NCBI GenBank assembly: GCA_033002965.1
Contig: JAURVB010001927.1
Span: 1-64,000, forward strand
Reading direction: 5' to 3'
Length of the DNA stretch: 64,000 bases
Origin: Piper betle
Taxonomy: Eukaryota; Streptophyta; Magnoliopsida; Piperales; Piperaceae
The position numbers were made by a program, and so were the translations under genes. This document shows, piece by piece, positions 24,180-37,136 of this stretch (its first letter is position 1; the number at the start of each line of letters is the position of its first letter). The notes beneath the pieces were generated by a model, which saw nothing but the letters and a program-made list of their open reading frames with translations, was not told where the DNA came from and searched no databases.

Positions 24180-24535
24180 GCGGTGTGTACCAGGTGCTTG
24201 TACTGGTCGTGAAGCTCGGGTTCGAGTCGAACGTGTCTCTGATGAACGTGTTCCTCACAGCTTTGATCAGATATAGGAAGGTTTCCGATGCAGAGGTGTT
24301 CTTCTGCAAATGCTCAGTGGGGGATACAGTGCCACGAAATGCTGTGATTGCCGGGTATTTACAGTTTTCCTACTCCAAAGTTTGGGGCTTTTGGTGCAGG
24401 ATGGTGTATGAAGGTGTGAGACCTGATCATTTCACTTTTGCTATTGTTCTCACTGGGATAGCTACTTCTTCTAGCTTGACAAATGGCCAGCAAGTGCATG
24501 TCCGCCTTGTCAAGTGTGGCCTTCAGCAAGAGTGA
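24180..24535 (+). pseudogene. Captured PPR-protein fragment
   Basis: The frame reads VYQVLVLVVKLGFESNVSLM, then VSDAEVFFCKCSVGDTVPRN, AVIAGYLQFSYSKVWGFWCR, MVYEGVRPDHFTFAIVLTGI and TNGQQVHVRLVKCGLQQE before a stop. This is two to three plant PLS-type pentatricopeptide repeats (normally organelle RNA-binding proteins), with several non-consensus changes (NVFLTALIRYRK where a NALIDMYAKCG-like stretch is usual). No start, no targeting peptide and no downstream repeats are present. It joins the GC-rich DNA of the preceding LTR element with no visible boundary, suggesting transduplication or insertion of the element beside an old PPR gene. Confidence 0.75.
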
Positions 24536-24850
24536 GCTTCTCGATTGAAGAGGAAGGTTGCCGAGGGGAGATCTGCGAAGGTGTAGCTGAACAATGGCTT
24601 GTTGAGCATCACCATAGGGACGGAGCTCGCTGTCTTGATGTCGGCGACTCAGGTGATGGAGTCCCATCTTGCTCTTGTCTTCTTTGATGGAGAGTGTTTG
24701 GTCGTGGGAGCGGTCGACCTCCTATGACATCCGGATTGACTTACAGATGGTGAAGTCGATGGTCTCGTAGAGGACGTTGAGGATGATGCACTCAACGGGG
24801 GCGATGTACTCCATGATCATGATCAAGACCTTTGCCAAGGATTAGGCAAA
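24536..24850 (-). pseudogene. Unidentified coding-like fragment
   Basis: On the minus strand the composition is codon-like (LIMIMEYIAPVECIILNVLY, then ADIKTASSVPMVMLNKPLFS) with stops in the first frame. I do not recognise the family. It abuts the PPR fragment in the opposite orientation and may be a second captured gene piece. Confidence 0.3.
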
Positions 24851-25960
24851 ACTTGTAACCATATATATGTTAAAAAATCATTATAATGATAAGTGCATTT
24901 TTATAATAGCAATTAACATCAATGCCACAAAAGATATGTGAAAAATTTTAAGAATACATAGTTATTATTTTCTTAAAACAATTTTAAGGTAATATGTTTC
25001 ATTATTTTTTTACACAAGCCCTTAAGAAGTCCCGTAGGTAACCACAAACACGCACGGCTAACACGGACGCGGACAAACTTAACCGGCTAAAGGACTGTTC
25101 TTAGAAGATGTCATATATTGTTATTATGCTAATAAACAGTATATTGGAGAGTGCACCAGCTCGAAGCCACTTCCGTGCAATTTACAAAAACCCCTAATTG
25201 TCGTGGTTAATTCTCAATGTGGTGATTCCGCGTACTGATCCGTAATTAATTAGTTGAATTAGGTTGGATATCCAATCATATTTTCTAATATATTTTTTCC
25301 CAAGTAAATTCTTCAGAATCTATTTAATGTTAATCCTTGATAACTTTATCGCAAAACTTCTTGACTATGTTATTTTTTCGAGGCATTGTTTAGACTGGCG
25401 GGACATTTTTTTCCAACCAACCGCTTGGACATTGCTCCAACAGCGAGAGTATACTTGTTAACAGCTACATAGCCGGCGCCGCCAGAGATAGATACCATGA
25501 AGAAAAGTTTGGTCTTCGAATTGGACTTCAACTTAATAGCAAATAGCAAGGCCATCGCCGTAGTATATATGCCATGGAAACTTCTCTTTCAATATTCTGC
25601 TGCGATCAACATGGATATTGTAGCAAGCAGCGACGGGTAAGGAAACCATGTCCCAGACGTTGTAACGTACTCTCCCATGGCACGCCTCTTTGATCCACTG
25701 TTCGATACGGAGCTAGCTAGCATATGTAGGGTTCGTCACAGTGGAACCGGTGTCGGCGTTCACAGCTGTTTCTGAAGCCCCTTTGTAACACTACAGTACT
25801 CTACCATGGTTATGGGAATCTGATAGATGGGGCTTTTGGAAGCTTATAATATTACTAATTACTATAGCTAAGTGTTTTCTCTCAATAATTAGAATGGCAT
25901 TCTCTCGTAGTTCATTCTAATTATCATTTGAGACTAAGTATGATAATTTAATTGAAGATG
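24851..25960. other. Intergenic, no gene recognised
   Basis: Mixed AT-rich DNA. A 61-codon minus-strand frame at 25370-25555 (FFMVSISGGAGYVAVNKYTL) has a membrane-like stretch but no known family. No repeat ends were identified. Confidence 0.3.
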
Positions 25961-27420
25961 AGAGTGTATGATCTTGATTAATTTGTGACTTGTCAATATG
26001 TTGCACAGTACTATTTCCGGGAAAGGAAGGGGAGCATGTCTGGTATGTTATCTGGCAGTGCCAGAGTCGCTGTCCTCTCCAACTAAGGAGTGGTCCCTTC
26101 ACCACGTGATGGGAGTTATTTGTGACACCAACGAAAAAGGAGTCTAAGAACTATTAGATCCAAAAACTCTCCCAGCTAGCCCTCTCTGTGGCGTTTTAGA
26201 ACGTTCAAATATAAACGATAATAACCGCGAACATGTTTTACAGCTGCTTTTCCTGATCTCACCATCTTCTACCCTCTGTCTTTTTTGCATACCTTTCTTT
26301 CACTCTCCACCTCGCCTCTTCTTTTAGTGCAACAAAATAGAACTGGAACAGAAGAGCTCTGAAATTTGAGTACTTAAATTGCAGGCCATCTGAAAGCTTT
26401 TAAGAGGGCATACATAGAAGAAAGGTTTCCTTTGAATGGATCTAAATTAAATGGCTTTTTGTAGACAATAGGGGAAATTCTTGCGCTCTTGAGTTGCACC
26501 GTCTCATCCAATTCGATGATCTTTATGACTATATTTGCAACCTTAAATAATATCACTACGCTGGCAAGTAATTGATTTATCCTCCTAATAGAGGCATAGC
26601 ACATAGTCGGATCCGAAACAGGGATTGTAGCTTCCAGGAAATTGTTCCGAAAGGAGCGAAGCAAGAAAGGTGCGAAGAAATGCTACAACTGGCCGACATG
26701 GATACACTCATGAAGATCGGTGCAGAAGCAAAACACTGATGCCGCAAGAGACTTGCCCATTGTTTGATACGATCAAACTTCCATCTCATCCCTGCAAAGG
26801 CATGCATATATGGTACCAGACTCGCAATCCAAACCCAGAAGCCCCCTGCTGCACTGCACTTCATCTCCTTGTATACTCATGATAATAATCAAACGACACA
26901 TACCAACAACAATATTCTTTCAAGCTGCAGGTATCTGCTGATTCTGATAATGGCTATAACATATACTGAAGAAACAGAGGGCGGAGTATAAAATCAACAA
27001 TATCTGTTTCTTCTCCGCATCCAACCTTGTGAAGCCACACCATTGCACGCCCTGCACGGAAAACAATTGCATCATAATTAACTGTTGAAAATCTGGTTTA
27101 ACCAAGTAGCTCCCTTGTCTTCATACCCAAAACAAACTTGGCAAGTTTCACCCACAGATCTCACACCCCTATTCTATTGGTGATCTTACTGTCCTTATAC
27201 TTTTCTTCTTATAAAAAGGTTTGGTTGCACTCTCTCTTTCTTTTACGTTTTGTCACCAACTCTGGGCAAGGGCTCATGGGCATCTGCTGGGAAGCCTGGG
27301 ACGAATGGCAAGGTGCAGCCGTGCAGGGTCTGGTACGTGCGAATTGACCGGCTACCGCCTGTGTACTCGTGCACAGGTGTCGGTGACAAAAGAAAGATAC
27401 TTTCACGATCGGTTTCATTT
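25960..27420. repeat. Segmental duplication, unit X copy 1
   Basis: Several blocks here recur in the same order at 37.85-38.87 kb. Block 26010-26125 (GTTATCTGGCAGTGCCAGAG...GTGATGGGAGTTATTTGT) matches 37900-38010. Block 26480-26510 (GAGTTGCACCGTCTC) matches 38295-38315. Block 26825-26860 (CAAACCCAGAAGCCCCCTGC) matches 38490-38525. Block 27265-27370 (GGGCATCTGCTGGGAAGCC...GTGCACAGGT) matches 38735-38830. Identity is moderate with many indels, so the duplication is old. Confidence 0.6.
26374..26864 (-). CDS. Unidentified small membrane-protein-like gene, copy 1
   Basis: Two overlapping minus-strand frames: 26577-26864 (MKCSAAGGFWVWIASLVPYM, one hydrophobic stretch) and 26374-26664 (INQLLASVVILFKVANIVIK, a second). 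The corresponding place in the duplicate at 38199-38600 also encodes hydrophobic segments, with a shared VQLK motif, so both may derive from one multi-exon membrane protein. Neither copy gives a convincing complete frame, and I do not recognise the family. It may be a pseudogene pair. Confidence 0.25.
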
Positions 27421-29169
27421 TGTTTTTTTTCTTTTGCTTTTGTTACGAATCTTTTGCCGGATAATTGGTGGACTGTTTTGAGATTATTTTTGTAATTAAT
27501 AATAAATGAGCGAAACATATCTGCCTCCTCGAGAAAAAAAGGATTATTTTTAATACCCTGATGATATAATTTACTTTTTTTTAAAAAAATATTTTGATCT
27601 AGCAGAAGAAAAATTAATAAAATTCAGCGACTACACACAACTATGGCAAAAACCTTACCTAAAAATTAATCGAGCATATGAAACAACTGATCTAGTAGGA
27701 GGATATCAATTGTATAATAGACTCGACCACTTCTCCTATCTACGGGTTGGGAATAGACAAATCTAATCATTAAGACTTGCCTGGTCATCGATGCCCTCTC
27801 AAGTAATATATAAATATGTTTTGCTTCCTATCACAAATATATTCAAATAAAAAATAAATATGTCTTAATATCTATGAGCACTTAAAAAATATATATTTAA
27901 TATTTAGTTGTTAAATTAAGAATGTAGTATTAAAAGATCCATGGGCTAAATTTAAATCATCTGAAGGTAATGAGGCAGATAATTTTGCCTAATTTTGTCC
28001 ACATGTTGATTAAGCAAGAGAGTTAGTTTTTTTTATTGGATATCTCCAAAGAGGCTTTTATTTTTTTTATCAGATATCTCTAATGAGGCACATGAAAATT
28101 AACTTACCTTAACATTTATCGTATATTCTGTCTTACCAATTAAATAAAAGTAACCAGATAATTATTATTAAGTTACCTTTCATTTTTAGAACACACGCGT
28201 TGAAAATGATTTTTTTAAATTAAAAGAAATATTAATGTCCAAAAATAAATGTGGAGACCTTATAACTACTTGCGCTTGCTTTGGAAAAACGAAAAATAAA
28301 AATAGGAAAAATAAGCCATGTTCGGGCAACCGGGCGGGTTGTGGTTGAAATGGCCTGAGCCAGCCCATTGGCCTGGCTTTGTCCGGTTTTGTCATATTGA
28401 TGGAAAGTTTGGCCTTGGCTCATTGGCATGTGCTAGCCCCTAGCCCTAGAAGCCACTGTACTCTTAAATAATAAATCTATAGTTTTTTTTAAAAAAACTT
28501 AGATAAATCGGTAGCTTTGATTCTTGAATACGAAATAAAACTCAAATGGTTTAGAAAAAATAAATAAAGTAATTATTGACTGCAAAATTTGGAAACGTTA
28601 ATAAACAAAGAATTATTAAAAAAACATAATGAACATAATTTAAAAAACAACCCTAAAAAATAAATTTAATATTGCAAATTATCAATGGAAAGATGGGCCC
28701 AGGACTATGGGTTGTGCCATGCTGACGTCGGGCTGGATGTTCGGTTTGGTTCAACCCTATCTACGTGTCGAGTTGATCAAGGGCAGCTGGGCTAGGCCTA
28801 TTTGTCAAGCAAGGGCCACCAACTCATGAGCTAGTTGGCCTTTTAAAAAAATATATGCACGAGTATTAGTTAGCCATATGTTGAATAATTTATTGTTCAT
28901 GTTTGTTCAATTAGTATCTAAAAGCATCTACAATTAAAATACTTTAAATATTTAGTCATATAAACAAGTTATATTTTATTACATGTTTGCTTTTATTTTC
29001 ACATATTCTCCTTTCATGGTTAAAAAAAAACCTTTTTCATCTCATAAAAGAATAATAACAATTAACCATTTATTCCTTTTTTTCCATGTTATTATCTAAT
29101 AAAAATTGGCAAGAAATCAATAAAATTTATTGATACTTATTTGGTAAGAAAACATAATATTACCATATG
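27421..29169. other. AT-rich intergenic DNA
   Basis: No gene recognised. GC-richer patches at 28310-28440 and 28690-28850 have repeat-like words (GGCCTGG, GGGCTGG) but no definable ends. Confidence 0.3.
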
Positions 29170-29174
29170 CAAGT

Positions 29175-32100
29175 TGTAAAATCCAACTTCGAGTTAGGAT
29201 TTTACCCGTTTATAGTTTTGTCCGGTTCAGGCTAGTCTAGAGTTGGTTTGAGCGAGCTCGAACCAGACCCATGAATATGAGGCCCATTATGGCTATATGA
29301 GTATGTTATGGTACCTGAGTATGTTTGATATATAGATAATAATTTTAGTTAGGCTACAACAAAGCATGAATTATTAATGTATACATAAGGTCTACAGATA
29401 ATTTTTATGGGTTAACCAGGGTTTTAGCTGAGATCTAGACCATTGTAGCATTTAGTATCTAATTGAGATTTTCAAGATATCTCATTTAGATGCATTGTAA
29501 GAATTTCAGACTACTGGATTGCCCCTGTGGACCCAGTTTGATTTGAGTCGTAGATTTTCACTCGATTGAGTTTAACATTTGAGGCCCATGTAGTCTTCTT
29601 GTCTCAATTTCTGCCTATGTAGTCACTTTTAGGATGCAAATCAGTTTTGACTTGATGGTCTTTGTCCGAGCTTTCTATCTATATATATAGTGCATATACC
29701 TATAAGTGGACCCCATTAGGCCACTAGTTGTCAGATGTTTAAATCGTGCCACATAGCAAGATCAGAGCCGCTCATGTTAGCCTTAATTTCACCCAGTTAT
29801 TTTTCAGAGATTTCCCACGATTTTTAGAGTTTTACATCCTTGTGCCGCTACCATTTTGGCTCGCAGTCAGACTAGCACCCCTAGGACCGTCACGCGATAG
29901 GCTTTCTAACCATATGTCTCACGACCACCGGCGATGGAGTTTTTACACCTTGTTTCCTCTGCTGTTGCCATTTCAGGCTGTTTTCTGGTGCCAGCGAGTC
30001 CACCTATGGCCCCCTACTACCCACATAGCTTCATCTCGTCAAGGCCGATATTTTAAGATTACCCATGGCCATGATCACAGCCGATGACGCCACTGTACCC
30101 TATGGCAATTCTGCCCTTTCTTGCCATTTTTTGGCCAACCAATAACCAGACCTTGTCGATCATCACCACCAACACCTCGACCTTGACACTCCCTCTCGAT
30201 CCCGATCAGCGGCAGCCTCCATCGCGTTGCAATCGGTGTTTTTCGACGATAGATGTCACCAGCCTTGTTGGACCGGTTTGCTCGCAATCTCATTCGCGTC
30301 CACTAGCCTGTGTTTGCGTCCGCCTGTTCAACCGAGTTCACTTGTTTGTGTCCACTTGCTTGTCTGTGTCTACTACGCATCCAGCAGCCCAAACTAGCTC
30401 AGCCTACCCAGCCCACTGAGTTTATCTGACCCAAATCGAATTAACCCGACCGACCCAATTCAGTCCAATCCGATTCAGCTCATTTTCAGTATTTTTGGTT
30501 ATTTTCGACCTTTTGGTAATTCGAGAACCTCTATATTACTTTGGATTATATTCACATTATTTAACATATTTTGATGTTACGAGTGTTTTTATTTATTTAT
30601 TTCTTATTATTATTTATTTCTTTTTATTTATATATTTGTTGTATATGAGGGATGCTTATGTGATAGTTTATTATTATTATTGATAAATTTACTTATTAAT
30701 ATTAATCTTATTCATGCTTACTAAATTTTATTTATTTGTTTGTTTATTTATCTCTTTGTTCATTGCATGTATGTTATTATTTATTTATATTTAATTACGT
30801 ATTTCGTGTTGGATGACTAGGATAATTAAAATTAACTAATTATATATATATTATTTATTTATAGAATAATCATGTATTTATTTATTTAATTATTTATATA
30901 TTTACTAACACAAATATATGTGATATTTACTCGTATTTAGCTATGTACTTATATAATATAATGATATTATTGTTTTATGATTAGAGTATTATTATTGCCT
31001 CAATGTATTTATTATTTATCTATTTATGCATAAGTTTATTTATTTAGTTATTGTTTATTTATTAGTTATTTCCTTTATTCTGTCTCGATTTGTGTGTTAT
31101 ATGTTTAGTTGTTGGTTTATTTAACAGTTTTCTTTGTTAGTATGTATTGATGATGTGATCATACATCACGATCATGCATCATATAGATGTCAGTATTTTA
31201 CTTAATAATGAGTTTTGATGTAGGTTTCGGAGTTTGAGTTTGCCGTAGATGAGACGTACACACTTGGATCTTAGACCACCGGTCCACTAGGACTCTTCTC
31301 AGTTTTTATCATTATACTCTATTACTGATTTTATTTTCAGATCGCAGGACGTATTAAGTGGTTATTTTATCGGACCCCACTTAACAGGAGCTATTTAAAC
31401 TTATTTTACTCTCGTGATTAATATCCTTCAAAGATGAGAACCCTTAAGTCTGATTTCAAAAATAAGATCCATCACAAGCTGCCTTGAGGCTTATTATATA
31501 AATCCATTCTTAGGCCTATATATGATTTTATCGGTGTTTTTTATTAAGATGTGAGACAAGGGCAAACCGATAACCGCGCTACGTGAGCGGGCGTGTGCTA
31601 GTAAAGAGATTACCAACAACCGCACTATTTGAGTGGGCGTGTGCTAGTTAAAGTATGCTCTGGATTTAGTGAGCGTTTGTTCCATTCTTAAGGAATCTTA
31701 ACAACTCCACTTTTGAATTCCTCAAACCCGGAAAAATGTAGAGGTTTACGCATATACAACGTAGCATATGTCTAGACTTAAGTAGTTTCAGAGGGTATTG
31801 AAGGTGCATGCATGAGAGTACTCGGTCTTTGTGTTTAGGGCTGAAGGAAAGGAAAAAATAAATTAATGTTATCATACAAAGGATAATTTTTAAAGTTGAC
31901 AAGATATAAGATGAGTAATAATAGGATGTTATCAATCTGAGGACGACGATTCCTAATTAGTGCCTTTATGAGAAATTATGTGAAAGAGTATACTTATGTT
32001 TTTATTTAACAAGAGGGTTAGCTTTCCTATGCCAATTTGATTATAAGTTTTTTCTGAACGAGTAACAAGTTAGTTTTTCTTATTATATATATAGGTTTCG

Positions 32101-32364
32101 TGATTCTAAGTCATTTTGGTTGGAGGATAGAGAAATACTATGCATACTTAAAACTCAGCGCACTTACTTTCATTCATACATGTATTTATATTTGATGAGT
32201 TTTCACGTATATTTATCGATGTGTTTCAATCTTTTGATGCCAAACGGGTTATTTCAATTTATATTATTAATCAAATCTTATCGGCCACCAACTTTACACA
32301 TGACTCGACTTGATCACAATATTTTCGATTGAGTTATTAGGCGGACCGAAAATGGGGTATTACA
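29175..32364 (+). mobile_element. Solo LTR, 3190 bp, Ty3/Gypsy-like, with CAAGT target-site duplication
   Basis: Begins TGTAAAATCCAACTTCGAG and ends GGGGTATTACA. It is flanked by CAAGT at 29170-29174 and again at 32365-32369, an exact 5-bp target-site duplication. No internal region remains, so it arose by recombination between two LTRs. The first 60 bases match, in reverse complement, the LTR end at about 60590-60646, which is followed there by a polypurine tract. The block 31200-31400 (GTCCACTAGGACTC...TTATCGGACCCCACTTAAC) matches, in reverse, 58660-58810. It contains a TTTA/TTAT-rich tract (30540-31080) and a GC-rich patch (29850-30420). Confidence 0.85.
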
Positions 32365-32934
32365 CAAGTTTAACTACACATCTTAAATATACTAGTCTTC
32401 TTATTATTTTAACAATAAATAAATATACAAAATATGAACCATGCTATATTAGTAAAATATAGAATGTACGGGTAATTTGGTCCAAGAAGAATTTGTCCAT
32501 GTTAATAAATTATGGGGAAAACCAAATCATGCAAATGTCTCAAAAGTCGATCGGTCTCATTCTAATAGCCATAGCACTGTGATAATGATGTAGGTAACAC
32601 TTTTTATATGTATGTATTTGTCTACATCATATAATATGAGAGATTTTTCCGATCCCATAGAGCCCATCTACAAGCCTTGGCCCTTGCTCACATGGTGGTG
32701 GGGGCCCTCTCTTCCTTTTTGTGCACACCGGCCACCGGCTGCAGCCGGTAACCCACACCCCTCACACGTGTTAACGACATCAAAAAAGAAAAGGCAGGAG
32801 AAGTCCCCCCACCCCCACCCATCGATGGTCCCTTAGCTTCGCTGCTTGCACCCGCTCACTCCCTTTCTCCGACCAGCCTCACCCCCGATCCATCCCCATC
32901 TCCGGCAATCCCCTCCCCACCACCTCTCTTCCCC
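32365..32934. promoter_or_regulatory. Promoter side of the WRC gene
   Basis: Between the solo LTR and the WRC start codon. The last 130 bases are a C/T-rich, pyrimidine-heavy leader (CTCCCTTTCTCCGACC, CCACCACCTCTCTTCC) typical of plant 5' UTRs. No TATA box could be fixed. Confidence 0.4.
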
Positions 32935-34765
32935 ATGAGGATCCGAAACAGGTCCACCCATTACTCCTCCTCCCCCTTCCTCCCCTCCCCACCTCCCTCC
33001 AATGCCCACAATATTAATCTTCCCAAGCTGGCCTTACCGGACCCGTCGCCGGCGTGGGCGGCGGCGGGTGGGGCGAGCGCCGCCGTGTATGAGGGGGTTG
33101 CAGTGTCAGAGGGTGGGTGTGAGGCAAGGGAAAGTAGCAGAGGGACCGATCCCCCCGCGCAGATCGAGTGTCTCCTCCCTCGGCCGCGACGTGGTGGGAA
33201 GGATGCCCGCCGCCCGAGTCTTGGTTCTTCGGTCGGGGAAGCTGATGGTGGCAAGGTGGTGGTTTCGAGACCTGTTGAGATGGAGGTGAGGTTGACGATT
33301 ATTATCTTGTTTGTCTTTCTTTAGCTGTGCCGGCCCTAGTACTCTTGGGTTTTTTTTCCCTTCATAAGGCTATCATCGATCGTGGGTAGGTTTTGCTGGA
33401 ATCCGGTGCAATCGTTTGTTTAATAGAGTGAATGGTGTTGTATGTGAGATGAAGAGGTGCATAAGATTATATCTGTTGTTGCAGGCATGGCAAGATGGTG
33501 CGAGGAAATTGTCGGCAAGATCAGGCAAGACCGACGGAGCGAGGTAAAAAAACGCCCATGTTTTCACCTTACTCGAGAGTGCAGAAACTTTCATTGTTTG
33601 AGTGCTTGGTGGTGATTGAGAGTGTATGATGCAAACAAATTGATATGCTTTTTAAGAAGTATATAATTACTGCACCCCTTCTTTATTTGCTTGGCGCCCA
33701 CCATGGCAGTTTGCTATGCGCTTGTTGTTTAGTGTGTAACTTCTGGATTCTTGGCACCCGAATGCTGCAGATGAACTTACCGGTGCATCTCCTCATGTGT
33801 AGCTATATCTGCCTAGCACTTATAATTGACTCGCACATATATTCATCTCTTGTGTTTCTCGTGTGATCTTTCTGCATATTTGTTATAGCGATGGGGGTTT
33901 AAAGGAGGAGCTGGTTTCTCATCAAGATTCCAAAGGTAATAGTAGTAACGTTTCATCGTGCACCGAATTCATAACCATATATTCACCCCGACTTTGCACC
34001 ACCATTGTCGATATATCTTTTATATTAGTTGTCTCGGATACAGGCAGCAGGAGGAGGCGTGAGAAAGGCGAGAGAGCCCCGGGTCCGGTTAAGAAGAGGA
34101 AACGCGATATTGATCGAAAATGGAAAATAGAGGACGATGAGTTGTTGGCCACGAGGATGAACATCAAAAGGAAGCAAAGGGGGAATGTTGCAAGCAAGGA
34201 GCAAGCACCACAAGTGGAACATGAGGACAAGCTGGAAGAAGAAGATGCGTCTGATACCGATACTACAAGCGCTGGGAAGTATAGAAGGAACGGAAAAAAT
34301 GGTAGCAACAAAACAAAGACAGAGGGCCATGTTTTCATAGAAGGCTCTCGGTGCAGCCGGATTAATGGGAGGGGATGGAGGTGCAGCCAGCAGACTTTGG
34401 TGGGATATTCTCTTTGCGAGCACCATTTGGGGAAGGGAAGACTCAAGAGCATGGGCAGCCTTCGGGGCCGACAATCTGCTGCATCTCGGATGTCTCAAAC
34501 CGATATGATCAATGAGAACAATCATCTGAGCTTGGAATCACCTGTTGATAATATAGGTGATGATCAGAGGCCTCTCATTGAGGCAATGAAGGGGCATGCT
34601 AAGAAGAATATCGGGTCGGTGAAGGCTCGTTCAATGAGTAGCTTACTGGGCGTAAATATTGCTAATGGTTCTTCTTCAGTAATACCGACGTCTACTATTG
34701 GAGGTGTTGCTGCAGGCATTGATGCTAGTAATTCCGAGTGTGGTGCAAGTCCGATTCCAGGTTAG
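32935..34765 (+). CDS. WRC-domain nuclear protein
   Basis: Four exons: 32935-33285, 33485-33543, 33889-33935 and 34044-34765. All introns are GT-AG with matching phases, giving 392 residues. Exon 1 (MRIRNRSTHYSSS) is Pro/Ala/Gly rich and GC-rich. Exon 4 has a basic nuclear-localisation stretch (PVKKRKRDIDRKWK), an acidic stretch (DKLEEEDASDTDTT) and then the WRC domain: CSRINGRGWRCSQQTLVGYS followed by LCEHHLGKGRLKS, with the C-x9-C-x10-C-x2-H zinc-binding pattern visible. The tail is Ser/Gly rich and ends SPIPG. WRC domains occur in growth-regulating factors (with a QLQ domain) and in a separate WRC-only group; no QLQ is visible, so this belongs to the latter, of mostly unknown function. The gene looks intact. 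A broken copy lies at 39.7 kb. Confidence 0.85.
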
Positions 34766-35170
34766 TTGTCTGATACAAGCAAAGCTTGAGTGAACTTATA
34801 ATCAAGTTCATGAAGTGGCATATATGGTAGGTTCCAGGATTTTATTGCTTGGTTTGTGTAGGATCGGCGTACTATATGTTTTCTTGGCCTATTTTTTCTC
34901 TGAAAGGACAGTTGGTGTCGTGTGGTCTATAACGCAGTTCATGTATCTGTCAAGCAAGTTCTGTTGCCAAGGCCATTGCTTTTATCGACTTATCCTTTCT
35001 TTTGTTTCATAATTTACTTGCTCTTCTTGTAAAAAAAGTAGTCTGGTTTTGGATTATGGGCCTGGATCAATGGGCTTATATTAGTCCGACGAAATTAAAT
35101 GGGCCGGAAAAAGATGGGTTCTTAGTTTACTGGCTCTCCTTGTCGAGAAATAATTGGTTGGCTTGTCTAA
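34290..35170. repeat. Segmental duplication, WRC unit copy 1
   Basis: The last two thirds of exon 4 and about 400 bases beyond the stop match 39690-40570. Beyond the coding part, shared words include TAAGTTCATGAA, GTGTGGTCTATAACGCAGT and ATGGGCC with the same spacing. The downstream limit is near GAGAAATAATTGGTTGG (35140-35160) against GCGAATAATTGCATGG. Confidence 0.7.
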
Positions 35171-35253
35171 GATATATACATAGATTTGGCTGTGCCACGG
35201 ACATTCATTCTCTCATTTTACAGCAGTTAGGCTTGGATGGATGGCATGCATGA

Positions 35254-37083
35254 CCTATTATTATTGTTTTAACATGTTAAGTTAATAATATTAACACTGC
35301 AAAAAAAAAAATAGTGACAAATTTTAATGCTTGATCCCCACTTCGACCTTGCACTTTGAAGAATTGACTTTAATATATCCATAAAAAAATGTGCATCTCA
35401 ATATATATAAATAGCTACGTTTTAATTCAAATTATTTAAATAGTGTGAAAGTGCATGTATAAAAAATGTTATTGCAAATTGATGTCTTTTTTTCGCCAAA
35501 ACGACGTGCAAATTGATTCTTGTGCTTGAGCGATTAATATGTTTTAATTAAACAAACATGTCGATCGAATATGCCAATATTGCAAATTTTGTTACTTACA
35601 ATTGAACCTAGCTATCATCACATGATGCGCCTCTTGGTTAATGAAATTTACCATCTAAAATTAATCTAAATAAGACCAACACAGTACAACAGACAACCAA
35701 GTCAGATATATAATATAATCAGATGTTGCTGTGAATTTGCACCAGTAAGAGTGAACTACTACGACGTCGTGTTGCTAATAGCATGCATGTATCTTAATAA
35801 TTATAAGCTACTAGCGAGTTCAAATTATAGCCAGTATAAAGAACCTTCCCATGCAAGCAGCTCTAATCATGCATGGCGACGAAATGCTAGCAGATATCGT
35901 TAAAAAAAAGAACGAAAAGGTGGATCAATTTGGTAGTCAAATACTAAGATTGCACAGTGGTATGAATAAAGTGAGCCAGTATAGGAGATGGGTAGGATCA
36001 GCTTGGAAACTTCTGGAAGTTACTTAGCGCTAAGTGACCAGAGGAGTATTCTTGTAAATGCAATTCTATAAGTGTGGACGTGGGTATAAAAACAGAAGAA
36101 AATATCAATTGTAGATATTCAGAATATGACAATACAAATTGTGTTTGTTCTTCTTCCGATCTTTTAAGAAGAATACCCAGAAAATAGGATATCCCTATGT
36201 TTTATTTTTTATTACCCAATCCAAAGTTCTCCGCCCTACCAGTTCGGGCTCATCACCTGCATGGCTCCGATGAAGCAGTCAGGCAAAACAAGGATACAGA
36301 TCCTCTCATCAATGCAATCGAAGAGGATCATACCACACAGCTTCCCGTTCTGTACTCTTGTACGCTGTCAACCCTCCATCTGATCTCCCTGCTTCTTGAT
36401 TTTAAATTGAGTACGTGTAGTCATTAATCTGCCACATTCAAGATTTCACATGTGATATTATAATTATGAGCTACGTATGAGTTATAACCCGTCCTTTGAA
36501 TTGCTGTGTACTTTGGCTACAGCGTGAAACTTGTTTCGAAACATACTTATATGCAGGCATTGCCTGTGTTTGTTATAAGCCAATATACGTTTAACTGTTA
36601 TCCGATCTTTAGTATATATGGTGATGGTACGCACAGTCTGATTCGACGACGCGTTGGGAGGAGTGCATGCAATTAGAAGCCAATAACCTTTCATTAGAGT
36701 ACGTACTATTTACAATTTAAGAGCTAAGAACTCTAGATTTGACTACTAGGTTGGTACTTGGTCGTTTTACTGTAAATAATGCTCTGTGGGTATTGGGTTA
36801 ACTAGAGTCATAAGTAATTTGACATAGGCTAATGAGGCTTTTAAGGAAGATTATTGATCATTTTAAAGATTTGAGGTAGTAATTTTCACTACATAGTTTA
36901 TAAAACCAGGTCTAATTTCCTATAATATATATTTCCTACAAAATTACTAGAATTAATGATTTTATAACTAAAAATTATCATTAACTCTCAGCATACATAA
37001 TTCATTAGCTAGTCACGTACGACTTGTAACTTATATGGTCTTCGGGATGAATTTTGCATCATTAGCTAGCTAGCTGTATCACA

Positions 37084-37136
<53 letters not shown>

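Noticed and set aside
27265..27370. Conserved block in unit X as a coding exon or microRNA precursor
   Set aside because: The block is the best conserved part of unit X, but neither strand gives a shared frame in both copies and it matches no known miRNA.
33922..34525. Long minus-strand frames (166 and 176 codons) opposite the WRC gene
   Set aside because: They are the antisense of exon 4 of a gene with clear domain content and intact splicing; no domain or start context supports them.
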